NCBI GenBank assembly: GCA_963402885.1
Contig: OY727103.1
Span: forward strand, 3,882,501 to 3,946,500
Length of the DNA stretch: 64,000 bases
Reading direction: 5' to 3'
DNA from: Antedon bifida
Taxonomy: Eukaryota > Echinodermata > Crinoidea > Comatulida > Antedonidae
Under the pieces are notes generated by a model. The model did no database searches. It had not been told where the DNA came from and saw only the letters and a list, made by a program, of their open reading frames with translations. Positions 25,018 through 37,790 of this stretch are shown in pieces (the first letter of the stretch is position 1; each line of letters opens with the position of its first letter). The position numbers and the translations under genes are program-made.

Positions 25018-26611
25018 TAAGCAAATTCTCGTACGGTATTACGTCTAGCGACGGCAGCATATGACATTATACAAAATGAAAGCGGTGACTAATTTAACTA
25101 GAACAATTACTAACATTGAGAGTCAAAAATTGTACCATAGTGTAAAATAATTGATTAATTTTATGTTTTTATATATATATTTTTTTATTCATAAAAGTAT
25201 GTGTTCATAAAAAAAGGAATTTATTACCAAAAGTTTGAAGAACAAAAATCAACGACAAAGACTGCATTTCTACGCTAAATACTTTGAAATATTGAAATGC
25301 TCAATATGGCCTGAAACGTGCGCAAAATTAATATAATTTTTTATTGCGCGTAAAACGACATTTAAATTTAACAGAAACTTGCTCCATATTATCAAGCTAA
25401 ATGTACTTTGGTTCTGAATTTATGACCAATCAGAGAATTTCGCACGTAACTTTGCGCTGTGCGGCTCTGACGTCATAAAACAAAGGTTGCTGCACATCAC
25501 ATAAAGGTCTATTTTCATTCAAAGTTACAAAATGTACTGGGTACAAGTTTTAGACAAACCTTCCAAACACAAGTTGCAGAAGGAAAGAATAATAATAATA
25601 AAAAAAGATCCTGATGCCGTATTGCATTTATGATATTCAGAACCATTCTAAACATGCTTGTACCACCTATCAAGAAGCCACAACATGTTTTTCTACTTGA
25701 AAAGGTAGGCCTATATGGAAACATTAGTCATAATATAAACCAGAAAACAGCATGAGATAATAGGATCAATATACGCATTTAGCGGCCATTCAAAGTATGC
25801 TACTTGCTAGTATATAGAATTATTATGCAAAATAACAGTAATAAATCAAATTGTAACCTTTTTTGAATGGAAGCCTACGGGCCAATACCCCACTCTGCAA
25901 CCTTAAAGCATTCATAGAGGCCGTTTAGAAGTCAACATTATGTCAACTGAATGTTGGCGGCCATTTCTTTCCCCTATTAGAATTTGTTGGGACTTTTAGT
26001 ATGGTGTTCTGGGGACTTTGCATTGAAACAAATTCTGCTAAATAAAACAAATAATGAATGTTTTATATTCGTGTAATGATACAAATAATGGCATTTGGTG
26101 AATGATGAAAGGTTAAGTATCTTTGTTACCTTTTAATGAAATGGCATTTTTTTTTTTAATTCCCGCAAATTTTATATAAAATGTGCATAAAATCCTGAGA
26201 TCTAAATTAGATAGGCACTCAGAGAGTGTAAAACTGGGTGTTCACATAGCTATGAAACCATCCTTTTAAACTCTTATGAAAACCGAGCAATAACGTTTTG
26301 AGTAATTCTGCTAAAACATATAGAAAGAAACAAGCAAACACACAAGTGACACGCGATCGACCAGTTAGTAATAAGATCGATGCACCATCTTGGTCATTTA
26401 AAGTCAAATTTACGTTAAAATCATCATCATCTGTTTTTGTCCCATTTCAAAATGTAATTTCTGTGGTGTGACTCACGTACAACAATGGCATGTGAGTTTC
26501 ATTGTTTATGAGTTAGTGATCCGGAAGAATGGGTTACTAAAAGGTACAGCTAGGTCACTACTAATAATAGTAAAATAATAATAATAGGCGGCCCTCCAAA
26601 TCGCATTACCT
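25018..26611. other. Unit 4 to unit 5 intergenic region
   Basis: It is a near-identical duplicate of 12339-13925, containing the remnant alternative C-terminus, the unit 2/4-specific segment, the common block and the conserved upstream block. No gene is seen. Confidence 0.65.
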
Positions 26612-26617
26612 TATAAA
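26612..26617 (+). promoter_or_regulatory. TATA box of unit 5
   Basis: TATAAA lies 46 bases before the unit 5 start codon, in the conserved context. Confidence 0.55.
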
Positions 26618-26657
26618 TTCAACCGAATATCAGCAACGAATACGAATCAGTTTCAAA

Positions 26658-29600
26658 ATGAAACGATATTTTGTAGCAGTAATGTGCTGTTTATCATGGA
26701 TTTGTGTTTACTGTACCAGATTGAACATAAACATTACCATTATAAGCATGGTAAACAAATGGAACACCACAGAAGAACAGAAATCAAATCATAATGCGAC
26801 AACGATTTCAGATGACAGTGCAACAAATTCGGTAAGTGTCCTAGCGGCGTTACTTTCTATATTCGTTCATAACCCAATTAAGTTAGTTTTAAAGTCCAAT
26901 TTCTCACGTTTTTTAGATCTAATTAAGGTTAAAAACAACATATAATGTAAAAATAAACACTGTATGGTCCTACTGAGATAACGTTTTTCGTCTTAAACGG
27001 TTAAAAATGTGAAAAATATTACTCCATGGTCGATTCTAATAATTTTAGCGGCCCGCTATAAATCCCAACATGCATTGCCCGCAAATTGGTATTTTAGCCT
27101 ACAGCTAGCTTACGGTGTTCGTACGTTACCGATGTATACTACTACTACTAAACTAAGCCTAGCTAGGCTAGGCCTAAAGACCGTCCACGAGAGGACATTC
27201 ACCGCGAGCTACTTGGGTAGTGCATTGTTTCTCTATTTTTATCATAATTTACCATAAAACGTACATTTAAGACAAGGAATGACCTGGTTTAATGTTTTTT
27301 AAAGTAATATATATGCATTATTATTTTCAAAACATCACAAATAGGGAATGGGTCTTTAAGATAAGAGTTACTTTAGGTCAAAGTTTAAGATTTTAATATA
27401 CATGACAACTGGAACAAAAAATCTAAATCTCGGGGAAATTATTATTTTAAAACATTTTGTCATACACATTTTTTATGTTCTGTGTTTACGATTTTGCTTT
27501 ATAGATACCAACTTTTGATTGGGACGACCAAACCCAACAACATATACTTGGATCGTTTTATTACGGTTATATAATAAGCGGACTGCCGAGCGGTTGGTTG
27601 GCTGGTAAAATTGGCGGAAAACGATCAATTGTAATAGTTCTTCTGTTTCAAGGTTTACTGTCTGCCATGATACCTTGGGCTGCCGGCGTTGGAACCAGTT
27701 TTCTGACCATCGTACGGGTTTTACAAGGCGTCATAGAAGTTAGTGTCTTTATTGGCAGTTCAATTATTTTGCAGTGTATGGAGAAACGATTGTTTTTTTT
27801 CAATGGGTCGCCAATACAATTGTCTATTGACTAGGATGTGTAACGCCATAACGTTACAATTTGGTCCCCACTAGGACGCAGCTCAAGTACGTAAGCGCAA
27901 CGCAATTAATTTGACCAAGTGTGACACGCGCGCTCTGGATTTCCCAAACTCTCGCTTGTCATTGGTTAACAACCTTTGTTACGCATACGTTATTGCTACT
28001 ATTGATAGGGCGTAAAAACGTACGTTACGCAACACACAACCAAAAAGAAAAAATTGTGCTGCGTAACGGTAATAAGTCGTTTAAACGGTAGTACGTGTTT
28101 TTTTTTCACCCGTTATAAAAATTATTTATATTTCCAGGGATTAATTATGCCGGCGGTTTATATCACTTTAAAAAAATGGATTGTTCCGTCTGAACGGAGT
28201 ACATTATTATCTATTGCATATTCTGGTAAGTAAGTGTACAAAAAAAAGTGTTTTTGCGTGTTTTTATGGTTAATATCACTATTATTACAGTTTAACAGTT
28301 TAATAGTGTAGACAGAGCTTACAGATGTATTGTCCCTCAAAAACATGAAAAATGAAGATTAATTAAATCAGATTTTGAATATGTTATTTTGTAGTTTTAA
28401 TAAAGTTAATCACCTCCATAGAAAAAAACCCGAGAAAAAAGTAATGTTTTCACTTACAAAATAAATGGTTAAATTTAACCAAAAATCCATTGGCTGGCAG
28501 CCAATTTGACCATTTGTTTGCTTTAAATTACATTTTGTCAGGTTGAATACATTTTTTTTCCGATACAGTTTTTAGTCAAAGTGGATAACTATTATGTTAC
28601 ATTAAAATGGAATATTCAACCAAATTTTTTTAAAGAATTATTTTTTCAGGGGGATAATGCTTGGACTTAATAGTACATCGTAAGTAATTTTGACCAATCA
28701 CGACACGATAGGTCATCCAAACTGTCGCTTATGATTGGTCACTTGTGGGAATCAAGCCTTAAGCTACTGAAAAAAAAATTTTAACGTTTGGAAACTTTAT
28801 GTTGTTTACTTTGTTTTCTAAAGGCACGAGCATAGCTGAAGTTTTCTGTTATCCTTTATCTATGTGGATTTCTACTTCTCCCAGTTTAGGAGGATGGCCG
28901 ACGTCATATTATACGTTCAGTGAGTTTAACCTAACAATATTAATAATAATAATATAAACACTATTTAAAGAGAATAAAAAGATTAGGACAGTACTTTAGT
29001 GAGCCGGGTTAAATAAAATGTAAACACATTAACAAGACAACAGAAAAAACGTGATTAAATATCAACTATCGCATATATTATACTGCAAATGATGATTGTT
29101 GATTAAATAAAATTGAATTGGCATTTTAACTAAAACATACTCCTAAACTATCTCGTCAGTTCGCAAATAATATTCTTTTTGTATTTTTGGTAAAGTAAAT
29201 ACTTACAGTTGAGAGATTGTTTCTGGTTCCACTTTACAATAATAATAAGCGGGTTGCTTCTGAATGTGACTTATCAAACCCAAACATACTTTCTTTAGAA
29301 ATATTTAAATGATCATTAATATTTTGATGTATATTAATATATGCATTTTCTCATAATAGCAACCATTTCTTCTTCGTTTTAGGTACCATTAGTGTTTTAT
29401 TATCAATAATATTCATAGCTTTCGTTTTTGATAATCCTGTTGACGATCCTTATATTTCAACACAGCAAGTCGAATATTTGAAAAGTTTTGAAGTTAAAGA
29501 CTCTAATAAGGTATTATAATGGGAGGAGTCAAGCTGACATGTTTGTAATCAGCGTCTGTTGAGCCATGTGTTAATGAATATTCATTAATCTATAGTTGAG

Positions 29601-31568
29601 TTAAATCATTGATCATTTTGTGATAAACACATTTTAAATTCAAACGTGTTTTTATTCAGGACATACCGGTTCCATGGTGTGATATGTTGACATCAACTGC
29701 AGTGTGGTCTATCATTTTTGCTTACATGGCTTACGCTCTCAATTTTTTCTTTATTCTCACTGAAGGACCAATTTATTTATTGATATTTGGATTTGATCCA
29801 ACAAAGGTAAGGAAAACTCTTTTAATTTTATTTACTCCATGTTTTTCCAAACAGCGAATATAGCTATAGCTATATTTCAAGCATGTAGGTATAAAAATAA
29901 AAATAAAATGTCATATGTAAACGTGTTTGGTATCAATATTTAGGGATTTTTAAGTGGGAAGCAAATATTTTGATTGCGCAACTATTATATCCCAAAAGAT
30001 ACCACAGCGCATGCCAAAAGTATGTGTTTGTTTGTGTATATTTGAGACTCTCGCCTCCTATACGACAGAGGGCTGACTAGAGGCGGCGGCTGACATTGTC
30101 AAAAAAGTCCGCGCAGCGCGCTGCCGGCACGCAAGGCTTTGACTTTGAAAACACCATGGCGATATCCTGTTCACGCGCTACAATACATTCGACCTCTCTC
30201 CCCCTAATTTACAACCTATCTCTGGGGCGGATTGCAATATAAAGACTTTGTCTTAGGCTTAGATCTAAGCCCCTCGCTATACAATCTTTGGTTTCAGAGC
30301 CATATAAAGAGTTACGACATTGAAAATTAAAAGCCATTTTTGTGTCAAAGAATTCGCACACTGAGGGTGCGCGCATCTCTTTTGTATAGCGTTTTCCTAT
30401 AGTTCATGCATTATTTTTAGATTTTTAGTTAAAATCAGTATCGAAAGTACGAACCAACTTTATATACCATCGAGTAAACATTCTAGAAATAACGCGCGAT
30501 TAACCAAATTTTTCCCTTACGTAAATTTATATATAGATTAGTAAGAAAAAGTATAATACTGTGTAGTATTTCAAATATGCTACCCTCTAATAATAATGGA
30601 GCGATCCATTTGATGATCTGGGTTTTCTAGTTCCATTTTGGAACTAGAAAACTCAGATCTTGATATCTGAGTTTTCTAGATCTGAGTTTTCTAGACACCC
30701 GAATATAACCTAGGACTAGGCGTATACTATTTTTTTCTGTATTTCTAGATCGCAATTTTAACATCAATTCCACCAATTCTAGAATTCATAGTTACGCTGC
30801 TGTCTGGTGTAGCTGCTGACATCATCATTCGGCGGGAATACCTGAATGTTCTGAATACTAGAAAGTTTTTTATGATTTTACGTAAGATGAAATTGTTTAT
30901 TTTGTGGGTTTTTAAAAAAATTATTAAATGCATTCTTAAATTGTGACTGCTTCTTTCATTTTGTTGACGATTACATTTACATTTACTAACTATGGCCTGC
31001 CTATTATATCACCTGTTTTATTTAAAATATTTCAAAATTAAAAGGAATTTCCATGAATTATTTGTAGATATGGGAATACCTGCTATTTGTCTATTTTTCA
31101 TTGGATACTTTGAAAACCATGCAGCCGAGTCTGTTATACTTCTTACAGTGGCGTTTACTTGTGGAGGAATGTATACAGGCACACTTACAAACATAATGGA
31201 GATATCAAAGGAACACTCACAAATAATCGTAGGAATGGTGACAACTGGATCTGCTGTGGTTGGTTTTATTGGTCCACTTATTCTTGGAGCTTTGATCAAA
31301 GAAGATGTAAGTATTAAGTTTGATTGAAAACATCCATCCATCACGCGTCCTGTTTACGAGTTTAAATCTGAGTTTTTTTGTTTGGTTTTTCCAGAATACA
31401 GCCAGTCAGTGGACTTTGATGTTTTTAATGATTGCTGCCGTCCATGTTTTTGCAATGATTTTCTTTCTAATATTTGCAAAAGCAGAGCAACAAAAATGGT
31501 CACATGGAAATATTACAAAACAAGAGATGAAATCATACAACACTATACAAGATGAAAGTGGTGACTAA
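26658..31568 (+). CDS. Unit 5: SLC17-family transporter, complete nine-exon gene
   Basis: Exons: 26658-26831, 27505-27738, 28138-28225, 28824-28919, 29383-29510, 29660-29806, 30749-30881, 31068-31306 and 31395-31568, giving 470 residues. The 5' part to exon 4 is almost identical to unit 4. From within intron 4 on, diagnostic bases match unit 8 instead. Exon 8 is of the FTCGGMYTGTLTN class, one residue shorter than in units 2-4, and exon 9 has EQQKWSHG and ends QDESGD. Intron 6 carries a dispersed repeat block (about 30233-30525, related to 2020-2130) and the palindromic CTAG repeat. The family assignment rests on the same signatures as unit 2; the substrate is not known. Confidence 0.88.
30622..30696. 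repeat. Palindromic TCTAGA minisatellite before exon 7, unit 5
   Basis: This is the shortest version. It opens with the hairpin TTTTCTAGTTCC/GGAACTAGAAAA, followed by one AACTCAGATC..GATATCTGAGTT palindrome and TTTCTAGATC. Confidence 0.8.
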
Positions 31569-32837
31569 ATGAGAAACGAATGAAGAGTTTATTTCGTCCA
31601 TATATATACACTGTACGGTGATACACTGAAAATTATTTAATTAATTTTTGAAACGATAAAGATGAGAAAATCTGTGAGAATGAGAATATATATATATATA
31701 TAAATCCAAAGGCAAATTACTGAAAAATGAAAATGCTGTGGGTATCAGTGGCTGGATCTCAATGGAGATACAAAATAAAAGCGAAAAGCTAAATCAAAAC
31801 GAGAAGTAAAACAGCCAGAAAAGTTAGCAGAGCTTTCGGGCAACACTAGCCCTTCATCAGTGCAAGTGAAGGAATTTGGATAACGTCATAGTATAAAGCT
31901 GGCAAGTGCTGCCTGGGTGGACAGGAATAAAAGAAATATAACAAAGGGAGCCAGGGTGGAGTCTGAATAAGAGTAGAAAACAAAGAAGGTAGCTTGGTAG
32001 AGATATAAACAATTTTGGAATGAGACTAAAAAACAGCATAAATGGTGGTTAATATTGAAACTTAAATTTTGGTAGTCAATGGAATAATTTTACCGATCTG
32101 GGAGTATGTTCCTATATATATATATATAGATTGATGTTATGTTGTTTTTTTCCTTTTGTGAGTGCTTATTTTTAATTATGTGATTAAGATCTACTTGAAA
32201 CAGTAAATATACTAATGAAATCACATTGGAAAAAAATAAATGAATAAACTTTTTGTTGTTATTCTTAAAAGTACACCAATTACCCTTCCCCACAATTAGA
32301 AGATTTACGGTATTTTATGCAACATTGTAGTTTATATATATATACATGGACAGTGTACATTAATAGTACCCGATATACACTCTCTGCTGTAAGCCTATCA
32401 CGTCTTCTAATAGCAACTATCGAGTAACATCCTTATTTGGGTGCCATTGTTGTAAGTGACGTCATTTTAAAGTAACAATTTTAAATTGGGCCAAAAGCAG
32501 ATAAAGAAACACATTTTAGTCGTAAATTTAACATTGAATGACCAGTGATAGGACATCTCCCCTCCCTGCAATTTGTAACTTCGTTTGACTTGTCAGACAA
32601 GAGTTGGTACACTGTCAGGGAATGTTCATGGAATTACAAGGTTTAAACAGAATTTAAGTTTATATACACAGTAGGTAGGCGAACTTGAAATGCATTTATT
32701 TTAAAGGATGGTAAGTTTTATTGTTTGTCACAACAATAGCCTACAATTAAGTTCAATGCCTCAGGATCATAGTACTTATGCTGTAGTCCTTAACCGCATT
32801 CCTTAAAAACTCGACTGTCAAAATAGTCACTTTTAAA
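31569..32837. other. Unit 5 to unit 6 intergenic region with inserted element
   Basis: About 31690-32110 is foreign to the other intergenic regions, lies between two TATATA microsatellites and carries the hammerhead-like core. From about 32140 to 32790 nothing recognisable is seen. The region before unit 6 lacks the conserved upstream block and TATA box of the other units; only a weak trace (CGCATTCCTTAAAAACTCGA at about 32797) resembles it. Confidence 0.55.
31824..31860 (-). ncRNA. Hammerhead-ribozyme-like core in a retroelement relic
   Basis: On the minus strand the order is CTGATGA (31860-31854), one A, stem GGGC, 7-base loop, GCCC (down to 31838), GAAA (31837-31834), mini-stem GC-TCT-GC, then TAA. 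This matches the conserved hammerhead core: CUGAUGA, stem II, GAAA, short stem III and a UA cleavage position. Penelope-like and related retroelements are known to carry such motifs with very short stem III. The bases flanking the core do not form an obvious stem I (CACTTGCA upstream, ACTTTTCT downstream), so this copy may be inactive. Confidence 0.55.
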
Positions 32838-35800
32838 ATGAAACGATATTTTGCAGCAGTAACGTGTTGCTTAGCATATATTTGTATTTTCTGTACCAGA
32901 TTGAACCTCAACATTACCATTATAAGCATGGTAAAAACATGGAATGCCACCACAGAAGAACAGAACTCAAATGAGACAAAGATTTCAGATGACAGTGCAA
33001 CCAATTCGGTAAGCCTTCTTCGGTACGACGTCTGTTATCATTAAACTTAAGTATGTTATGATCGGTGTCTGAGATTTACTTAACCACGGAGAAATACTTA
33101 TTTCTCCATGACTTACCTAAATCTAATTTATACTCATATAAGGATTATTTGCTTATTCGTGTTTGTTCTGTAGTTACCAACTTTTGATTGGGACGACCAA
33201 ACACAACAGCAAATACTTGGATCATTTTATTACGGTTATATAATAAGCGGACTGCCGGGTGGTTGGTTGGCTGGTAAAATTGGCGGAAAACGATCAATTG
33301 TAATAGTTCTTCTGTTGCAAGGTTTACTGTCTGCCATGATACCTTGGGCTGCCGGCGTTGGGACCAGTCTGCTGACAATCGTTCGGGTTTTTCAAGGCGT
33401 CATAGAAGTTAGTGTCTTTATTACTAGTTCGATATATAAAACATTCACTATTTTTATGACACGGAGAACCGAATAAAATACTAAGTTTTTCAAAACCAAT
33501 ACCAATTATGACCAAGATGTTTACGTACTATTTACATACATAATTATTTACCTCAAAACGATAACTGGCGACAGGGCGTAAAGACGTACGTTACACAACA
33601 CACACTCAAGAGAAAATGTCCCGGATGTGTTGCGTAAACGGTAATACGCCGATCACGCACTAGTGACGTAAACAACCCTTACTTACTTTCAGGGATTAAT
33701 CATGCCAGGGATATACATAACTTTGAGAAAATGGATTGTTCCGTCTGAACGGAGTACATTAGTATCTATTGCATATTCTGGTAAGTATTTATTAAACTAA
33801 TTGCTCTCTGGTTTGATGACTTTGTTCATGAACGTAAGCTCTTATCGTCGCTTGTGATTGGCCCAAATATGGTAGTGATATGCCCAAACATGGGTACATC
33901 ACTTTTTCTTTATCACATAAAATTTGATGATGTAGACAGAGCTTAAGACCATTCACTGACATTAAAGCTAAGTTAACACAAGAATGGACCAAATCATTTC
34001 AGAACAATTGTTCTCAATGAGTGGTTTACGCGTTTGGCATTTTTATAAAGAAAATTCAAATGAGTTACTGATCAAGTAACGTTTGAAAACTGTGTGTTGT
34101 TTTCTATGTTGTTTACTTTACTGTTTTTTTACAGGCTCGTGCATAGGTGAAGTTTGCTGTTACCCTTTATCTACGTGGATTTCTACTTCTCCCAGTTTAG
34201 GAGGATGGCCGACGTCATATTATACTTACAGTGAGTGGCTATACAAGTCCTATTACTACTACTACCGTATTCTATAAAAGTCTGTGTTCACTGTGGATGT
34301 AGTCTACTGTCTAAACATAAGGCCGCCGCCTCGCCTGTACGTTTCATCTCTATGTACTTTCATCAGGCCAAACATGAAACATGGACTGTTTCTCGAGAGG
34401 GTTAGGACAAATAGAAATATTATACGACTAAAAACTTTCTTTGAGAGTGTGAGTACTTAGTTACAATGATTTACTTAGGTTTACATAAACGACAACCTTG
34501 GAAATATCCAAAATTATTCATTCGACTGCTGCTTATTAAAAAACATAACAGTTTGACGTTTTTGCGTTATCAAAGAAAAAGAATGAAACGCTTGACAATG
34601 TTTTCTCTTATTAATACAATTTGTTTTAAAATTACCTCGTAATTACCTTCTTCATTGCATTCTTGTTGTAGGTTCTCTTTGTGTTCTTTTGGCAATAGTA
34701 TGCATAGCTTTCGTTTACGACGACCCAGTTGACGATCCTTATGTTTCAACAAGGGAAGTTGAATATTTGAAAAGTTTTGAACTCGAACAAAATAACAAGG
34801 TAACGTCGTTAGATGACGGGAACAAACGATCATTGGTTATCAATTCTGTAATAAACACAATATAAACAAATATTTAATATAATTATATTCTAAACACCTT
34901 TTAATTAAATTCAATCGCAGAAAACTGTTTCCTCCAAACGAATACGGTTTGAAATTGTAATGAATAGTTATTCACTTCGGCCAAAAATTGAACCAAACAA
35001 TTTACCTGCTACCGTAATTTTAAGGGATGGAAATTACATTGTTTTAATATAACAAATATTATAAGGAAACCAAATTTGTTATCTGGGAATCATTATTTTT
35101 TTTATGGGGGTTAAACTTGCCAATTATAAGTTGTCAATATTTACTTTGATAATGTTCTCAACTCAAGAAAGAATTCCAAAATACACAGCAGTACGTGCTG
35201 GTAGTCTATGAGTGCAATTTATACCTGGATAAACCAACAATAGCCCGTGCTCTCCAGAGAGAAGGCGTTACGAATAGTTAAACATTCTTAGAGCACTCCT
35301 CTACCACAATAGACCAGTCCACAGTCACGCCCTCATGTGGAAATGTCCCAAGTCTTTTCAAGTTCAAGTTTATTTATTCACACAACAAAGCATATACAAC
35401 AATACAATTATAAAAGTTACAAGTAGCACCTAGCGAGCAACCTCAAAACGTTCTTCCATAATATTGACCAATTAATAATGAATTATACTTGATAAAACTC
35501 TTTTTCTATTCAGGATGTACCGGTTCCGTGGTGTGATATCTTCACATCAACTGCAGTGTGGTCGATAATCGTTGCTTACACGGCATTCAATTTCAGTTAT
35601 TTTTTTATACTTACTGAAGGACCAAGTTATTTACTGATATTAGGATTTAATATAACAAGTGTAAGTGGAACTCTCTAGGTCTCTCTTTGTTTTGTATATA
35701 CGCTTTTCATTTAGCCTAGCTCCTATCCGGAGTTTACACGGTGACGTAGAGCGTCGCACCCCGCTGCCCACCCCCATCACATGTCAATCATAGTCCCGAA

Positions 35801-35925
35801 GAAGTTCCATGTGTGGGCCTCCTATAAAACCTTTTCCTTCTATTCCATATCTCATCCTTCGCTGCTATTAACTTTATCCTAATCTATCATATGACATCGT
35901 CACATTGTAAGATACATAAAAAGAA

Positions 35926-35956
<31 letters not shown>

Positions 35957-37132
35957 GATTGCAATTTTAACATCAATTCCATCAATACTAGAATTTATAG
36001 TTACGCTGCTGTCTGGTGCTTGTGCTGACGTCATCATTCGGCGGGAATACCTGAATGTTCTAAATACTAGAAAGTTTTTTATGATTTTACGTAAGATGAA
36101 ACTGTGTTATGTCTTTTTTAAATTATGAATGCATTTATTATCATTGAAAATATATAATATATAATCACAATATAGATTATTATAGAATTAGGCCTATAGA
36201 TTATTATAGAATTCGATCGTTACACAATAACTCTATTCAGTAATTATTATTAGATTATTATTATTATTATAATATAAACTAAATTATTGAAACCATCAAT
36301 ATTAGTCATTTTTTTACAAACTAAATATCCATCCATGACCAAATGAATGAATGAATACAACACTCGAGTTTTGATTTATGCTTCCCTAAGTTGTTACAAT
36401 TGTCATGACTTTTGTAGATATGGGAATACCTGCCATGTGTCTATTTTTCATTGGATACTTTGAAAACCATGCAGCCGAGTGTGTTGTACTTCTTACAGTG
36501 GCATTTTCTTGTGGAGGACTGTATACAGGCACACTTACAAACATAATGGAGATATCAAAGGAACACTCGCAAATAATCGTAGGAATGGTGACAACTGGAG
36601 CCGCTGCGGTTGGTTTTATTGGTCCACTTATTCTTGGAGCTTTGATCAAAGAAGATGTAAGTATCAGAGGGATGATTGGATGCACATGAAAACACGTAGT
36701 GTGTATGTGTGTGCCGCTTGTCACCGCTTGCGTTGCGTCTACGTCCTTGTATATTCTCCCAAAGCTTTACGGTGCGCTTCCATCCTTGCGTTGCGTAAAG
36801 TAGGAACCAAGCTTTATAATATTATTAAATTTGTTCCACTAGGACCAATCACAAGCGATGGATTATTCGGACTGTCTCTTGTCATTGGACAACTATCTTG
36901 AGTTCAAATCTGATCAGTTTTAAAGAGCATGATATTTGTTTGTTGTTTTTTTTTTCAGAATACAGCCAATCAGTGGTCTTTGATGTTTAAAATAATTGCT
37001 GCTGTCCATATTTTTGCAATGATTTTCTTTCTAATATTTGCAAAAGCAGAGCAACAAGAATGGTCACATGGAAAAATTACAAAACAAGAGATGAAATCAT
37101 ACAACTCTATACACGATGAAAGTGGTGGCTAA
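32838..37132 (+). CDS. Unit 6: divergent SLC17-family transporter, complete nine-exon gene
   Basis: Exons: 32838-33008, 33174-33407, 33693-33780, 34135-34230, 34672-34799, 35514-35660, 35958-36090, 36418-36656 and 36959-37132, giving 469 residues. It is the most diverged full copy: MKRYFAAV start, CLAYICIFCTRLN in TM1, a shorter lumenal loop with one codon fewer in exon 1, LPGGWLA, SCIGEV, LLAIVCIAFVYDD, SGACADV and FSCGGLYTGT. Introns 1 and 2 are much shorter than in units 2-5 and lack their MITEs. Its upstream region also differs, so regulation is probably different. TM1 Arg and TM4 Arg/Glu are kept. A short intron 3 segment near 33850-33945 resembles the MITE at 63540. A candidate AATAAA lies at 37345-37350. 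Confidence 0.87.
36717..36900. mobile_element. Rearranged Harbinger-like MITE fragments, intron 8 of unit 6
   Basis: CGCTTGCGTTGCGTCTACGTCC, CTTGCGTTGCGT..AGTAGGAACCAAGCTT and CAATCACAAGCGATGGATTAT belong to the 938-1116 family but occur in scrambled order, suggesting two nested or recombined copies. Confidence 0.65.
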
Positions 37133-37790
37133 AATCCATTCATAGAAGTACTGATGAAGAAATCAATACGTGGCGACTATAGAATGGACCCGAGACCTGG
37201 CTTTCGATTTTTGAAAATGAAAGATGTATACATATATGTATTTACATTATTTATTTATTGTTTTTTAATTATTTATAAATAGAATAATATATTATAATTG
37301 TCTTATTTAATCTTGTAATGTTTGTTAAAAGTGGAAAAGACATAAATAAATAAAATAATGTTGTAATAATTTTTGTTGCTAATTTCTTTTGTTAGTTATG
37401 TTTAATAACTTTGTATATAAATTGTGACGAGATAACAATTTATTTATTTTTGATAAAGTTTGTTAGTATTAACTTTTAATGAGAGTAAAGATATAAGGAA
37501 GAAAAGCAAAGAGATTATATTGAGCGGCTGTTACAGTATGGTGGACAACACCAGAGAAGATTGACATTACTTTCACTCTTCCCTGACAACACTAAATATT
37601 TTAAAGTCAATAAGCGCCTTCAGACTACCACGTTTCGATAACTAATTGCGAAATAAAACTATATATTTTAATTATCTTTAGTGGCGTCATTTAAACATAC
37701 AGTAGAATTCAAATTAAGACCACTCAAAGTATCTCTTTAATATAGATTGGCCTTCGTTTATTTAACCTGAAAGTGTCTTTTGAATAAGAG
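37133..37790. other. 3' flank of unit 6
   Basis: This AT-rich sequence contains a candidate polyadenylation signal (AATAAA at 37345-37350). No gene is seen. It is duplicated after unit 8 (48363-49020). Confidence 0.6.

Larger units (their letters stand above)
22910..26657. repeat. Segmental duplication of 10222-13971
   Basis: From intron 5 of unit 4 to the start codon of unit 5 the sequence is nearly base-for-base identical to the stretch from intron 5 of unit 2 to the start codon of unit 3, at an offset of about 12.68-12.69 kb. The match includes the foldback element, both ends of all introns and the whole intergenic region. Confidence 0.9.

Noticed and set aside
30233-30525. Possible extra exon in intron 6 of unit 5
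   Set aside because: The block is a dispersed repeat also found in unit 8 and near 2020-2130, with stops in all frames.
36479-36901. 140-codon plus-strand ORF in an alternative frame over exon 8 and intron 8 of unit 6
   Set aside because: It is a shifted-frame shadow of exon 8 (similar shadows at 11896, 18007, 24575, 52538), with MITE DNA at its end.
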